From: Whitmania pigra
Taxonomy: Eukaryota; Annelida; Clitellata; Hirudinida; Haemopidae
DNA length: 64,000 nucleotides
Direction: 5' to 3'
Assembly (NCBI GenBank): GCA_021613335.1
Contig: JAJTWR010000057.1
Span: forward strand, 285,619 to 349,618
Shown here: positions 47,739 to 58,945 of the stretch, piece after piece
Position numbering within the stretch: position 1 is the stretch's first letter
How the letters are laid out: every line of letters begins with the position of its first letter
Translations under genes and position numbers: made by a program
Notes under the pieces: generated by a model
Databases searched by the model: none
What the model saw: only the letters and a program-made list of their open reading frames with translations
Told to the model about the DNA's origin: nothing

Positions 47739-48002
47739 ATGGAGAACCCCGTCATTAAGAAGACTACCTTTGATATTTCAAGATGCTATGTTACGAGGCA
47801 ACAAATGGAACTTATACCAAGAACCACTTGCAAGGACATCATTCCCATAAAGGTACCTGTCCACAAGGAGAAGGCACGCCCCATCACTGAGGAGGAGAGA
47901 AAATTTTCCGCCTTCGTCGCTCTCAGGCAAGCCCGTGCCCATGCTAGACTCGCAGGGAAGAGAGCCAAAAAGCAGAAGGAAGCTGAACAGGAGAATAAAT
48001 GA
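47739..48002 (+). pseudogene. RPL13 fragment: eL13 (RPL13) C-terminal fragment, unit A, 87-codon frame
   Basis: From CKDIIPIKV onward the frame matches the end of 60S ribosomal protein L13: [33 protein letters not shown] and a Glu/Lys tail, against KKEKARVITEEEKNF and RMARANARLFGIRAKR in human. The roughly 30 residues before it (MENPVIKKTTFDIS...) do not belong to L13. The rRNA-binding N-terminal two thirds of L13 are absent here, so this cannot be a complete ribosomal protein. It has an ATG and could be expressed as a small basic protein, but it is most simply a last-exon duplicate. Confidence 0.75.
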
Positions 48003-48770
48003 ATGAATAAATGATTACTTGTTTTTATTGAACTAATAAAAGTTTTTATTTGGTGATCCTTTTTTGTTGTTGCGATGTTTAACAAGTTTTTATTTTTTTA
48101 AATTGGTAATCGTTCCAAATCTAGAAATGCCCGAATAGTGTAATTAAGTTAATGGAAAAGCCTCATGATCGCACACAATCACTAGATTAAAAAATAGCAC
48201 AGCTAACATTAGCACTAGAAAGAGCTTAATTTGCTCAACAAATATTCTTAGAGTGAATGAACCTAGAGATATACATTGCGTTTGTGGTGTACGTCGGGAG
48301 ATTAAAATGTTTCACTAAATCATAAAATAAAATGATGACATCTATAAATTTTTTTTTCAATAAGAAAGTGTAATTAAGTACCTTTACGAAATGTATGTGC
48401 TCGAAACCTGTTCCCGTTGTAGTAGAATCAATTGCAGGAATCATTGTGGTATCGATGATTGCATTTATCTCCTTTTTAGGAAACGAGTTTAAATTAAATG
48501 TTTATTAAAATTATTTTTCAACTGTTAAGACAATGTTTTAAAATTTTATTGTATACTTTATTGTATCTAGTTTTTAATGATTTTATATGCATTAATTTTT
48601 ATTTTAATTCAACAACATGCGTAACTTTGGTTCAATTCCTCTGATTACATAAAGACACTTTAGAATTATGTTAAAATTGCGTCGTTATATTTTCACTCGT
48701 TAATAGTTCCCAGTTCGATGTATAATATTAATATAATGAGACTTTATCATTATCATTTATCATTCTTGGC

Positions 48771-48975
48771 TACGCAGCACGAAATGAAGACATTGGTAAG
48801 AAATACTTGCAAGGATATCATTCCCATCAAGGTCCACAAGGAAAAGGCACGCCCCATCACTGAGGAGGAGAGAAAATTTTCCGCCTTCGTCGCTCTCAGG
48901 CAAGCCCGTGCCCATGCTAGACTCGCAGGGAAGAGAGCCAAAAAGCAGAAGGAAGCTGAACAGGAGAATAAATGA
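48771..48975 (+). pseudogene. RPL13 fragment: eL13 C-terminal fragment, unit B
   Basis: Encodes [22 protein letters not shown] then the same [15 protein letters not shown] and [16 protein letters not shown] tail. It lacks the 6 bp (Pro-Val) present in unit A. The open frame can be read back to an ATG at 48718, but the added residues look noncoding. It could be a genuine last exon, because the L13 fragment begins close to where an acceptor might lie. Confidence 0.75.
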
Positions 48976-49743
48976 ATGAATAAATGATTACTTGTTTTTA
49001 TTGAACTAATAAAAGTTTTTATTTGGTGATCCTTTTTTGTTGTTGCGATGTTTAACAAGTTTTTATTTTTTGAAATTGGTAATCGTTCCAAATCTAGAAA
49101 TGTCCGAATCGTGTAATTAAGTTAATGGAAAAGCCTCATGATCGCATACAATCACTAGAATAAAATATAGCACAGCTAACATTAGCAATAGAAAGAGCTT
49201 ATTTTGCTCAACAAATATTCTTCGAGTGAATGAACCTAGAGATATACATTGCGTTTATTGTTTACTTCGGGAGATTAAAATGTTTCACTAAATCATAAAA
49301 TAAAATGATGACATCTATAAATTTTTTTTTCAATAAGAAAGTGTAATTAAGTACCTTTACGAAATGTATGTGCTCGAAACCTGTTCCCGTTGTAGTAGAA
49401 CCAGTTGCATGAATCATTGTGGTATCGATGATTGTATTTATCTCCTTTTTAGGAAAAGAGTTTAAATTAAATGTTTATTAAAATTATTTTTCAACTGTTA
49501 AGACAATGTTTTAAAATTTTATTGTATACTTTATTGTATCTAGTTTTTAATGATTTTATATGCATTAATTTTTATTTTAATTCAACAACATGCGTAACTT
49601 TGGTTTAATTCCTCTGATTACATAAAGACACTTTAGAATTATGTTAAAATTGCGTCGTTATATTTTCACACGTTAATAGTTCCCAGTTCGATGTATAATA
49701 TTAATATAATGAGACTTTATCATTATCATTTATCAATCTTGGC

Positions 49744-49948
49744 TACAGAGCACGAAATGAAGACATTGGTAAGAAATACTTGCAAGGACATCATTCCCAT
49801 AAAGGTCCACAAGGACAAGGCACGCCCCATCACTGAGGAGGAGAGAAAATTTTCCGCCTTCGTCGCTCTCAGGCAAGCCCGTGCCCATGCTAGACTCGCA
49901 GGGAAGAGAGCCAAAAAGCAGAAGGAAGCTGAACAGGAGAATAAATGA
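49744..49948 (+). pseudogene. RPL13 fragment: eL13 C-terminal fragment, unit C
   Basis: Almost identical to unit B, with ILATEHEMK in place of FLATQHEMK and KDKARP in place of KEKARP. Full C-terminal coding sequence through the stop. Confidence 0.75.
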
Positions 49949-50721
49949 ATGAATAAATGATTACTTGTTTTTATTGAACTAATAAAAGTTTTCATTTAAT
50001 GATTCTTTTTTGTTATTGCGATGTTTAACAAGTTTTTATTTTTTGAAATTGGTAATCGTTCCAGATCTAGAAATGCCCGAATAGTGTAATTAAGTTAATG
50101 GAAAGCTTCATGATCGCACACAATCACTAGATTAAAAAATAACGCCAGCACAGCTAACATTAGCACTAGAAAGAGCTTAATTTGCTCAACAAATATTCTT
50201 AGAGTGAATGAACCTAGAGATATACATTGCGTGTGGTGTACGTCGGGAGATTAAAATGTTTCACTAAATCAAAAAAAATAAAATGATGACATCTAGAATT
50301 GTTTTATTCAATAATAAATTGTAATTAAGTATTTTTACGAAATGTATGTGCTCGAAACATGTACCCGTTGTAGTAGAACCAGTTGCATGAATCATTGTGG
50401 TATCGATGATTGTATTTATCTCCTTTTTAGGAAAAGAGTTTAAATTAAATGTTTATTAAAATTATTTTTCAACTGTTAAGACAATGTTTTAAAATTTTAT
50501 TGTATACTTTATTGTATCTAGTTTTTAATGATTTTATATGCATTAATTTTTATTTTAATTCAACAACATGCGTAACTTTGGTTTAATTCCTCTGATTACA
50601 TAAAGACACTTTAGAATTATGTTAAAATTGCGTCGTTATATTTTCACACGTTAATAGTTCCCAGTTCGATGTATAATATTAATATAATGAGACTTTATCA
50701 TTATCATTTATCAATCTTGGC

Positions 50722-50797
50722 TACAGAGCACGAAATGAAGACATTGGTAAGAAATACTTGCAAGGACATCAGAAAGAAGCTGAACAGGAGAAGAAAT
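50722..50797 (+). pseudogene. RPL13 fragment: eL13 C-terminal fragment, unit D, internally deleted
   Basis: The coding part runs through NTCKDI and then jumps to the last codons ('gacatc' to 'agaaagaagctgaacagg'). About 130 bp are lost, including the [12 protein letters not shown] region, and the frame shifts. Clearly broken. Confidence 0.85.
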
Positions 50798-51353
50798 GAG
50801 CGAATGATTATTTGAAATTATTGGATTAATACACAGAAACTCGATTAACAAAAATATTTGCTTTATTTATTTGATTTGATCATATGCATATTCAAAATGA
50901 ATATTTGAAATTAATGGATTAAAAAAAACATTTGCTTCATTTATTTGATTTGAACATTTGAGAGTTGTAATTCGTCGTGTTCACAGACCCTCCATGTATT
51001 GATGAGTTAACTGACACAATATGATCTTAAAAATTTAATTTAAAATTTAAACTAAGTTGCACAAAACGAGCTTCCAGTCCGGCTAAGATTGCAGTAAGAC
51101 ATGAAATTAAGGATTTTTTTTCTATGAACTGTGCACGCACGATAACAGCTCTACCAATGGACGTTAGTGCACAAACATTATTTATAACGTGAATAGGACC
51201 CTCAAGATATGCAAATGATTCCAAGAAATGGTCTCTAAAATGGTCTATTTATAGTCTCTGTCAATATAACAATAGAATATACTATTTTGCAGCACATTTT
51301 GCTTGAAATCAAGCAAACTCAGATAATGAAAGAAGAGTAATTTATTTGTAGAA
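50798..51353. other. Flank of the eL13 array with a short direct repeat
   Basis: Two ~70-bp imperfect copies of 'aatatttgaaatta-tggatt ... tttgctt-atttatttgattt' lie at about 50812-50880 and 50901-50958. No gene is recognised. Confidence 0.5.
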
Positions 51354-51518
51354 TTAAAATTTATTTAGAAATGCACTTTTGGGGATGATGACTAATTTGC
51401 TCAAATATTCCTTCAGTCTCTGAACATTGAGTTGAAGGTTCTCTTGAGATTTGTTCCTCCTCCTGTAGTCAACAGATATTCCAACGCTCTTTGCGAAGTT
51501 TACATCAGCATTGGCAGT
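51354..51518 (-). pseudogene. RPL13 fragment: Inverted eL13 (RPL13) middle-exon fragment
   Basis: After an acceptor (tttaCAG|ACT) the minus strand reads [29 protein letters not shown] and SKLVIIPKS. This matches the middle of eL13 ([35 protein letters not shown] in human). It runs into a stop 6-7 codons later instead of a donor. It lies about 560 bp beyond the array of L13 last-exon fragments and on the opposite strand. No N-terminal L13 exon was found. Probably a relic of the same gene, scattered by rearrangement. Confidence 0.8.
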
Positions 51519-53289
51519 CTGTAAAGATTCAAGCCATTAATACCTCTGTAACTAAATATACTGATAAACATACTTAGTTTCACAAGTCTGGTGGCAGTTG
51601 AGTGAATCAGCACTGGCATGAATCCAAACACCAGATCAGAAAGTCTCACCACAATCAGCCAGAAGAGAATCTGCATTATGATTGGTCATCATCATGTCCA
51701 TCTAATCAATAATTTTAGTAAAATGCCATTATGGCACCACTTCTTTTGACCCCGGTTAACTTGCCAACCCTAATAAGTTGACATTTTTGAAGTGGAACCG
51801 CCAAATTACCTCTTAGTCTTATTTTCTCATCGGGTTATTTTACATTTGATATCGTTATCACGATTGCCGTGACTGTTTGGTGACTTCGAAGTGGAACTGC
51901 CAAATTCCCACTTTGTTATAGCATTATTTCATCCTTTATCTGAATCATCCGTTGAATCTTTTATGTCGCCTAACCCAATTCACTTTTGGACCTTGTTAGA
52001 GATAGCTGTAGCTATTCTGTTTATTTGTGTTCTACAAATGTCTGGAAGTTTTCTCTTAAAACTGAATAATGGGGCGCCAATGAAATGGTATGGCAAAAAA
52101 TAAAATACAACTTTTTCCTGTTCTCACACTTTTGTGTTCCAAATGAATAAAATACCAAGTGGGTAAAATCTCATGAGCATACACTAATATTTTTTGATGC
52201 CAAAGTGATATTTTGTTAAAGTGTGTGTGTTGTCTTTGAAACATCTTGTATTTAACTGACACATTAATTAATGAGAATGTTTTTGTTTGATAATGTGGAT
52301 TCCACAATTTTCCTGTTATTTTTTACACTTAATCATCTAATCTTCAATGTTCTTGTTGATATTTGTGACATATCGCAGTATAACGAAACTATGTTGGGGT
52401 TTCTCCATGATATGAGAAGATATACTTCCCCAAACACATACTCTAATAAAAATACTGGTTACAATATTATCAAATGTTCATTGCCTGTCTTTGAATTAGT
52501 TGATAAGTATTAAGGAGCCTTCAATCATGTCAACTAGTTACACATAGTGTTTGGTTCATAGGAGGTTTGTCTTAAAGGCTAGTAGGTTCAAATCTACCTT
52601 TAAATCGATAGGTTCTAAGTTCCTTGAAAGTGCTACATTTGCTGCCCAAGAACAGCTGAGTTTTTGAACCAAGACGATTTCACACCAGATCAGACCACAT
52701 CATTGAAAAAATAAAGTAACAGCACCAAAGGTGGAAAAGTCTCCAGAATTCTAAAAAGAGACTCCAGAAGGAGAATGCATTCAGTTCTGGCATTGTTGAT
52801 AAGCCTTAAGTTTAAATAAAAATGCCAGTAGCAGACAATTTTTGATTGCACAAGGATGCCATTGACCATTATAGAAGTTGTGACAGAATACAACAACTTA
52901 AAGTTATCAATGATGCTGCTGAATGTGGCATCTCACTGGCACAGAACTTCAATTCTGTAATAACAAAGCAAGATCAGAAACAGTAACCGCTTCATGTTGA
53001 AAAACTGAGCAGCATTTGTGTCATGTCCTTTAAGCAATTTTAGGCTTGAACATCTGAGTTTTCAATATTTAATTTTTTACTTTAAACTTCATTAATTTAA
53101 AAAAAAACCAAGAATTAAATATTAATATTTCTGTTCTAATTGAACTGAGTCATATGTTACTTGTGTGTAATATAGAATCTCTTGCCCAAAGCTAGTGTTT
53201 TAGTCCCAAGTTTCCCCTAACCCGAAACCTGGGTTTTACAAATTTTCATATGGCTGGATTTAAATTTAAGTAAAAACATTATAACATGT
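51519..53289. other. Repeat-rich interval, no intact gene
   Basis: A minus-strand segment at about 51580-51672 reads as a hydrophobic exon-like stretch between a CAG acceptor and a GTATGT donor, but I do not recognise it. A plus-strand piece at about 52895-52985 (VINDAAECGISLAQNFN, then a stop) resembles a conserved C-terminal segment I associate with transposon-derived proteins in invertebrates. Confidence for that match is low. Confidence 0.35.
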
Positions 53290-53632
53290 TATTACTCTAG
53301 CACAGGCCATTCATTTGGTTGTCTATGATGTCCTATACAACAATCGGGAAAGTAGATCAGAACTCGGCAATATGGAAGATGATGAAACTGAAGAGTTTGA
53401 TTTTCAAGAAAAGGGAAATGATTTTTATTATGAGGAAGAATCGAATAAAAACAAGTTATCAAATTTTGTTCCTGAGCTTAGGGAGATTATTGCAAAAATC
53501 AGGAAAATTGTTAAAGTATTTTGAAATTCTCCTGTCCATAATGACGCAAATCTCCAACCTCAAAAAGGAGTTAGTTTTGGTAAAGAAAAGACCGTTACTA
53601 ACGGTTCATACAGGAACTTGAAAACTGAAATT
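53290..53632 (+). mobile_element. hAT-family transposase remnant (C-terminal part)
   Basis: The frame reads AIHLVVYDVLYNNRE, an acidic Glu/Asp-rich stretch, then LREIIAKIRKIVKVF, a stop, and NSPVHNDANLQ. This is the order seen in hAT/ZBED-type transposases (AHAIHLAV-DVLY ... IRKVVK-F-RSP-KND). A stop codon at 53522-53524 and a later frame loss before the expected catalytic TRWNS region mark it as dead. Subterminal-looking 'tttttaggacc' motifs occur on its right side (53633-53672 and 54400-54430). Confidence 0.6.
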
Positions 53633-54861
53633 TAGGACTTTTAAGGACCTTCTAGTCCATTTTTAGGACCAACAAAATAATGGTATTTAGATTTCAATTA
53701 TTCACTGTTCAATTTAGAAGTATAATGCAAGATAATAAGACATGAAAGTTCATAATGTCTATTTATTTAAACAAAAAATCAACTTAAGTATTTCTCTAAA
53801 GAAGCAATTTCTACCGCCTTTGTCTCGCTATCTTTCCTCAGGCTGTTTGCCTGGACCATGAGAACAACGTTCCTGGTTTTTGCACTTGAGCCCATTAATA
53901 TTCAAAATTCTGTCCACCGTATCAGTGTCATGTTTCAATCTTCAACTTCTTCCTCAGCACAACCATGCCATCTTTCTCTGTTTTGAGATTACAGCTCTCT
54001 CTTCTTGATGCAATAATAATGCATCATGCATCCAATTAAAATTTAAATACATGCCTCTGTCAACATATGTCCGACCATGACTCAAAGTTAGCAAAACTTT
54101 TACTGTCCCTCAATTATCAATGCATAATCATCACAACTGCCCTTGAAGAAAATATCATTTATATCAAATATTTGCTCCCTTTTTAAGCATTACGAACTGT
54201 CCTGTACATTTACGTCACACTATTAAAACTTTAATATATCAAACAGACAAGCGAACAAACTTTATAGAAAACTTAATTGGGTGCATTCCCAAGCAGCTAG
54301 ATCAAAGGGACCGATTTCCCCGCTAATTGATATTTCAACAAAACTGTTACTAAAAAAAATATTAGAACATTATTGTTTTTTGGGACTTTACTATAATTTT
54401 TAGGACCTCCGTCATTTTTTAAGGGCTTTTTTGATCTAGCAAGAAATGGCTGAACACAAAGAGTGCTTTGACAGTTCAATGGTCCCTAGTTGAGAGAGGG
54501 CAGACATCCCTGCTGCCATCCAGGACACCTAGGATGGTTGGATAATTTCAAAAAGAGGTACATCATTGTCTTCAAAGCAATTTTTGGAGCGCTGCGGTTC
54601 AACAGGAGCAAGTGTTGAAAACTCAAATGTGCACAATTTTGGATGCCTGTGCAAGTCAGATCATTTTTAATGCTGATGAGACCAGAACATGTTCAAAAAT
54701 GCAGAACAGAATCTTTTGAATCTCTTGAAGAAATTATGGAAAGCAATAAGAAATGGTATTGACAGAGATCTAAAAAATAAAGAAGATGAACATAAAAGAC
54801 AAGAACTCAAAATGACTTCATGTCTTATTCAAATACGTCTATATGTTTGCTTATCACGCAC
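53633..54861. other. Interval with transposon-derived sequence, no gene
   Basis: Contains 'tttttaggacc' and 'ttttaaggacc' motifs flanking the hAT remnant. The exons that should continue the RAB3GAP1-like gene toward its C-terminus on the minus strand were not found here. Confidence 0.4.
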
Positions 54862-55649
54862 CTCATCCTTTTCTTCATCTGTTACATCGTCCACCATTAA
54901 ATTTTCAGATGATTGCCTGGCTTTCTTCTTTTTAATGCAACTATTCAATGTCTGCAGTGACAATGATGATTGTTGCATTAAATTTTTGATTTAAATAAAA
55001 GTAATTACGATAATGATCAACAAAAGTGAACATTAATAACAACATTATGGTGATAATAGAATAATAAATGTAAATAATGTTTTACTTGTAGCTGCTGAAG
55101 TAGCTCCGTGTAATCCAAGTTTGACGATGGTTCCAAACTTCAAGAAATAAAGCAGACTTAATTAGGCCAATAAAAATCATATATTAGGTATTTCATTGAT
55201 CAACTTAATCAATGAGGTAATAAATATCCTCCTTCATGCTTTAAAATTAACCACTCTTAAGTTTCAATGCTTTAACAAATTGTTATTAAAAACCCTTTAA
55301 TTTCACAATTGTTTTCCAAGCAATATTTCATCTCCAGAAGAAACTCCTCCCACAGCTGATTTACTGCTCTGATACCTCCATGGTACTTGTTGACAATGCA
55401 CAAGCATATTGCCAAACGACCAGTGAGACTGGCGGATTGAGCTGACTTGAAGTAGTCTGATAGTTCCTAAATTTGTAATTACATTCATGACTTGTGCATG
55501 CAAATGAAGCTTCAATGAATAATAAGATGTTAAATTACTTTGTATGAAAGGAAGAACTTGTCCTCAACTTCATCTTCAACAGTGGTTGTACTGGGGTTAC
55601 TTCCAGTTGAGCATTGAGGCGGTTGTAACTTTGCATCACAAAACAAGAA
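54862..55649 (-). CDS. RAB3GAP1-like: RAB3GAP1-like, four internal exons (gene partial in the window)
   Basis: Minus-strand exons are 55649-55539, 55466-55294, 55137-55086 and 54951-54862, with consistent phases (0, 0, 2, 0, 0). They encode an acidic linker, then SLTGRLAICLCIV, YHGGIRAVNQLWEEFLLEM, LENNCEIKGL, LLQQLQTLNSCIKKKKARQ. This matches the mid-region of the Rab3 GTPase-activating protein catalytic subunit (HGGLRAVAHLWQEFVLEMR, LHQKLQMLNCCIERKKAR). The GAP active region is expected upstream, the remaining C-terminal half downstream. Neither is visible in the window. The upstream side is occupied by a microsatellite and retrotransposon, the downstream side by hAT debris. It is either a fragment left by rearrangement or a gene with very large introns running out of recognisable range. 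Confidence 0.75.
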
Positions 55650-55814
55650 CTGAAAGTAATGTTTTAAAAATATCAACAAATATGAAGTATTTTGAAGTTC
55701 AAACCAATCAGGACTTAATATTACAATTCTTACTTAAAAGCCTGATACCAAACATTACAGATGTCAAATGTCATTTTGCTACACATCCAAAATACTGTTC
55801 CAAGTGCCACCACT

Positions 55815-56341
<527 letters not shown>

Positions 56342-58425
56342 TTATAAAGCGCCGTGTGCGTAGCGTCGGAGGCGCCTTGTGTCTTCGCTGTCCCATGAAG
56401 TCCTGAAGAGATGGGTCTTCAGGTGGCGTTTGAAGAGCTCCAGGGATGGCTGGGCTCTGACGGTAGAAGGAAGTCTGTTCCAGACAGCTGGAGAGGCGTA
56501 TGAGAAGCCTCTGTTTGGGAGGGATGATTTATGTACCGGTTGGTGAAGTTGCGTGGCTGACGATGAACGAAGACCAGATGTTTGGCGACGATGTAGTAGA
56601 TGATGGAGATAAGGTGGGGTGGATGTTGCTAAAGTGTGATATGTCATGAGGGCGATTTTGAAAGTGATACGACTATGGATAGGTAGCCAGTGCAATTTTT
56701 TCAGACGGTCCATGCTATTGAGGGTAGAGTTGATGAGGACGAGCTTGGCAAGCTTGTTTTGAACGCGCTGCAAAGATTGAATTCAAGAAGCAGATGTGCC
56801 ATAAAGAAGAGAGTTACAATAGTCTAAGCGAGAGAGAACAAGGCAGCGTGCAAGGGCGGAAGTTGTATCAACGGAAAGTAGAGGACGGATGTGCCGGATA
56901 GCCCAGATGAGATGATTGCAGGATTTGATAATAGAAGCGGAATGTTCTTTAAAGGTGAGGTGTGAATCAAAAATAACACCAAGGAGCTTGAGGGTAGTAG
57001 AGGAAGGAAGGAGGGTGCCAGCGATGCTTATAGAAAGAGGAGGCGACAGAGTTTTGAGGCGAGTGGGTGTGCCAATAAACATAATTTCAGATTTCTGAGG
57101 ATTCAGTTGGAGAAAGTTAACGAGATGCCAATCATTGATGGCATCCGTGCACTTCCTCAAATTCTCGAGTTGATCTGTGATGTTATGGCTGGAAAGAATA
57201 GAGCAAAGATTTGTGTCATCGGCGTATTGATGGAAGGATATGTTGAAGTTAAGAATAATGTTAGACAAAGGTGAAGTATAGGTTGTGAAAAGCAAAGGTC
57301 CCAAGACAGAGCCTTGAGGAACACCGGCGAGTAGTTCAACTGGAGGGGAGGAGTAATCGCCTAGTTTTACATATTGGGTTCTGTTGGAAAGGTAAGATTG
57401 TAGCCAGGAGAGTGCTAGGCCATTGATTCCAAAGTCAGACTGAAGTCTCTCCAATAATATCTGGTGGTTTATGGTATCAAAGGCAGCCGAGAGATCGAGT
57501 CCGACCATCACAGCGCAGTTGCCCTTGCCACAGATGTCGGTGAGATTGTTAAAGATGTGTGAAAGGGCTGTTTCTGTAGAGAAACCAGGTCTGTAGGCAG
57601 ATTGGAGAGAAGAGAAGTTAGAGGATGCTGTGATGTGAGGTCGGATTCTGGAAAGAATGAGTCTTTCTAGCAGTTTTGACATGGTAGAAAGGTTGGAGAT
57701 GGGTCTATAATTGCTAGGCGAGCTTGGATCAAGGCTTGGCTTTTTTAGAAGGGGAAGGACTTGGGCCCTCTTGAATATGGACGGAAAAGTGCCAGTACTG
57801 AAAGATAGGTTTGCTAGTTTAGAGAGGATTGGGGATAGAATTAGAGCGAATTTCTTGAGAAGAGGAGTAGGAAGAGTATCGAGAGGAGATGACTTATTGG
57901 GCAGTGAGTGAATAAGCTTGAGAACCTCTTCCGAAGACACAGGTTTTAGGACCGAGATTGGGGTGCCTGAGAATTGCCTGGCTGGAAAAGATGAGATGGT
58001 TGATGAGGCGAGGGTGTTGGCGATTGATTCGTGGATTTTGGTAATCTTTGAGATGAAAAAAGAGTTAAAAGAATTGACCAAGTTTGAGCACTCATCGTCG
58101 GTATAATATTGAGGAGGACGGCTGTGAAGCAATTTGTGAAGAGAGCGCCACATGGAACAGGGATTTACATCGGACTTGAGTTCTTCCTTGATGGAGGAGG
58201 CCCTTGAGTTTAGGATTGCAATCTTGGCTGTTTCCTTGGCAGACTTGTAGAGTTGCCTGGCGGCGTCATTGCGTTGACGAAGATAGCGACGTTCCAAGCG
58301 CCGGCAGTTTTTCTTTGCCTCGATTGCTTCATGAGAGAGCTGGTAATTAGGATGGTGACCCACACGAATGGAAAACTTCCTGATTGGGGCATGTCTGTCG
58401 AGGAGCTCCTCTAGAGATTTATGGA
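56342..58425 (-). mobile_element. CR1/L2-like non-LTR retrotransposon, 5'-truncated, reverse transcriptase with one internal stop
   Basis: One continuous minus-strand frame runs from just after an upstream TAG (about 58430) to the TAA at 56342, broken only by a TGA at 56783-56785. It begins in the linker after the endonuclease (SLEELLDRHAP), followed by KKPSLDPSSPSNYRPISNL, GLDLSAAFDTINH, GVPQGSVLGPLLF and the catalytic YADDTN. After the TGA comes the conserved C-terminal region (RVQNKLAKLV, LHWLPIHSRITFKI, FSYASPAVWNRLPS, LFKRHLKTHLF). This combination is typical of the CR1/L2 group. The apurinic endonuclease and ORF1 are missing. Only a few bases separate the stop codon from the (TAA)n tail. 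The near-intact frame suggests recent activity of the family. Confidence 0.93.
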
Positions 58426-58429
58426 CCTA

Positions 58430-58945
58430 TTGCAACCAGCACATGCATTACTATACTCAGTTCACACAATATCTGAAGATCGGGTTGTTTGATGGAATTA
58501 TCGCTCATACAACATACGCTCTTGTAATATCAGAATTATGGATGAGGAGGGTTTTCACGTCATCGAGTCAGAAACGCAGGAGAGTCACCTCTTCTGCGTC
58601 ATCAACGGTCGATGAGGCTCCAAAATTGAAAACAACGAAGGTCTTCTTCAAGAGAAAGCAGAAACCAGCTAGGGTTCAGTGTCAAGTCAGTGATTATTTC
58701 AAGTTAAAGTGTTGGACAGTGTTTTGGATTGACACATAACCTGAATCTTGTTATTCTTAATTCAGGTGAAGGTACACACCTTGTAGCAAATGGTGGACAT
58801 ACAATTTTACATTTCTATGGCCTCTCCATGCTGGATGGCCAAAACAACATGGAAGGTCCTCGGCAGAGTTAATTACATCATCCAGATAGTGATCAATGAC
58901 AAAGTGCTTTACGAGGACCTGAGACCAACAAGAATAAGCCTGTAG
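58430..58945. other. Junction between two oppositely oriented retroelement remnants
   Basis: A plus-strand open frame (about 58437-58739) contains a Ser/Arg/Lys-rich stretch (QKRRRVTSSASSTVDE) that I cannot assign. It may be flanking host sequence or part of the downstream element. Confidence 0.35.

Larger units (their letters stand above)
47815..50800 (+). repeat. Tandem array of ~975-bp units, each with an eL13 last-exon fragment
   Basis: Four units (A-D) repeat at spacings of about 973 and 978 bp, judged from the positions of the 'atgtataatattaat' start of units B (48718), C (49691) and D (50669). Both the coding fragment and about 700 bp of AT-rich spacer are repeated, with few differences between units. 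Unit D has an internal deletion in the coding part. Confidence 0.93.

Noticed and set aside
48625..48640. B-box-like GGTTCAATTCC in the L13 repeat spacer, and GGTTCAAATCTACC at 52586, as tRNA genes or SINEs
   Set aside because: No A box at the right distance, and no acceptor or anticodon stems could be folded around either.
51580..51672. Hydrophobic exon-like segment on the minus strand just upstream of the L13 relic
   Set aside because: Splice sites look acceptable, but the sequence is not recognisable and its phase gives no sensible joining to the L13 exon 55 bp away. Too weak to annotate as a gene.
55700..55745. Possible further upstream RAB3GAP1 exon
   Set aside because: A donor-like GTAAGA exists, but the reading phase does not match the next exon and the upstream frame has stops.
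56783..56785. TGA inside the reverse transcriptase frame as a selenocysteine or programmed readthrough codon
   Set aside because: A 5'-truncated retrotransposon copy is not under selection; a simple nonsense mutation explains it. No SECIS-like element was seen.
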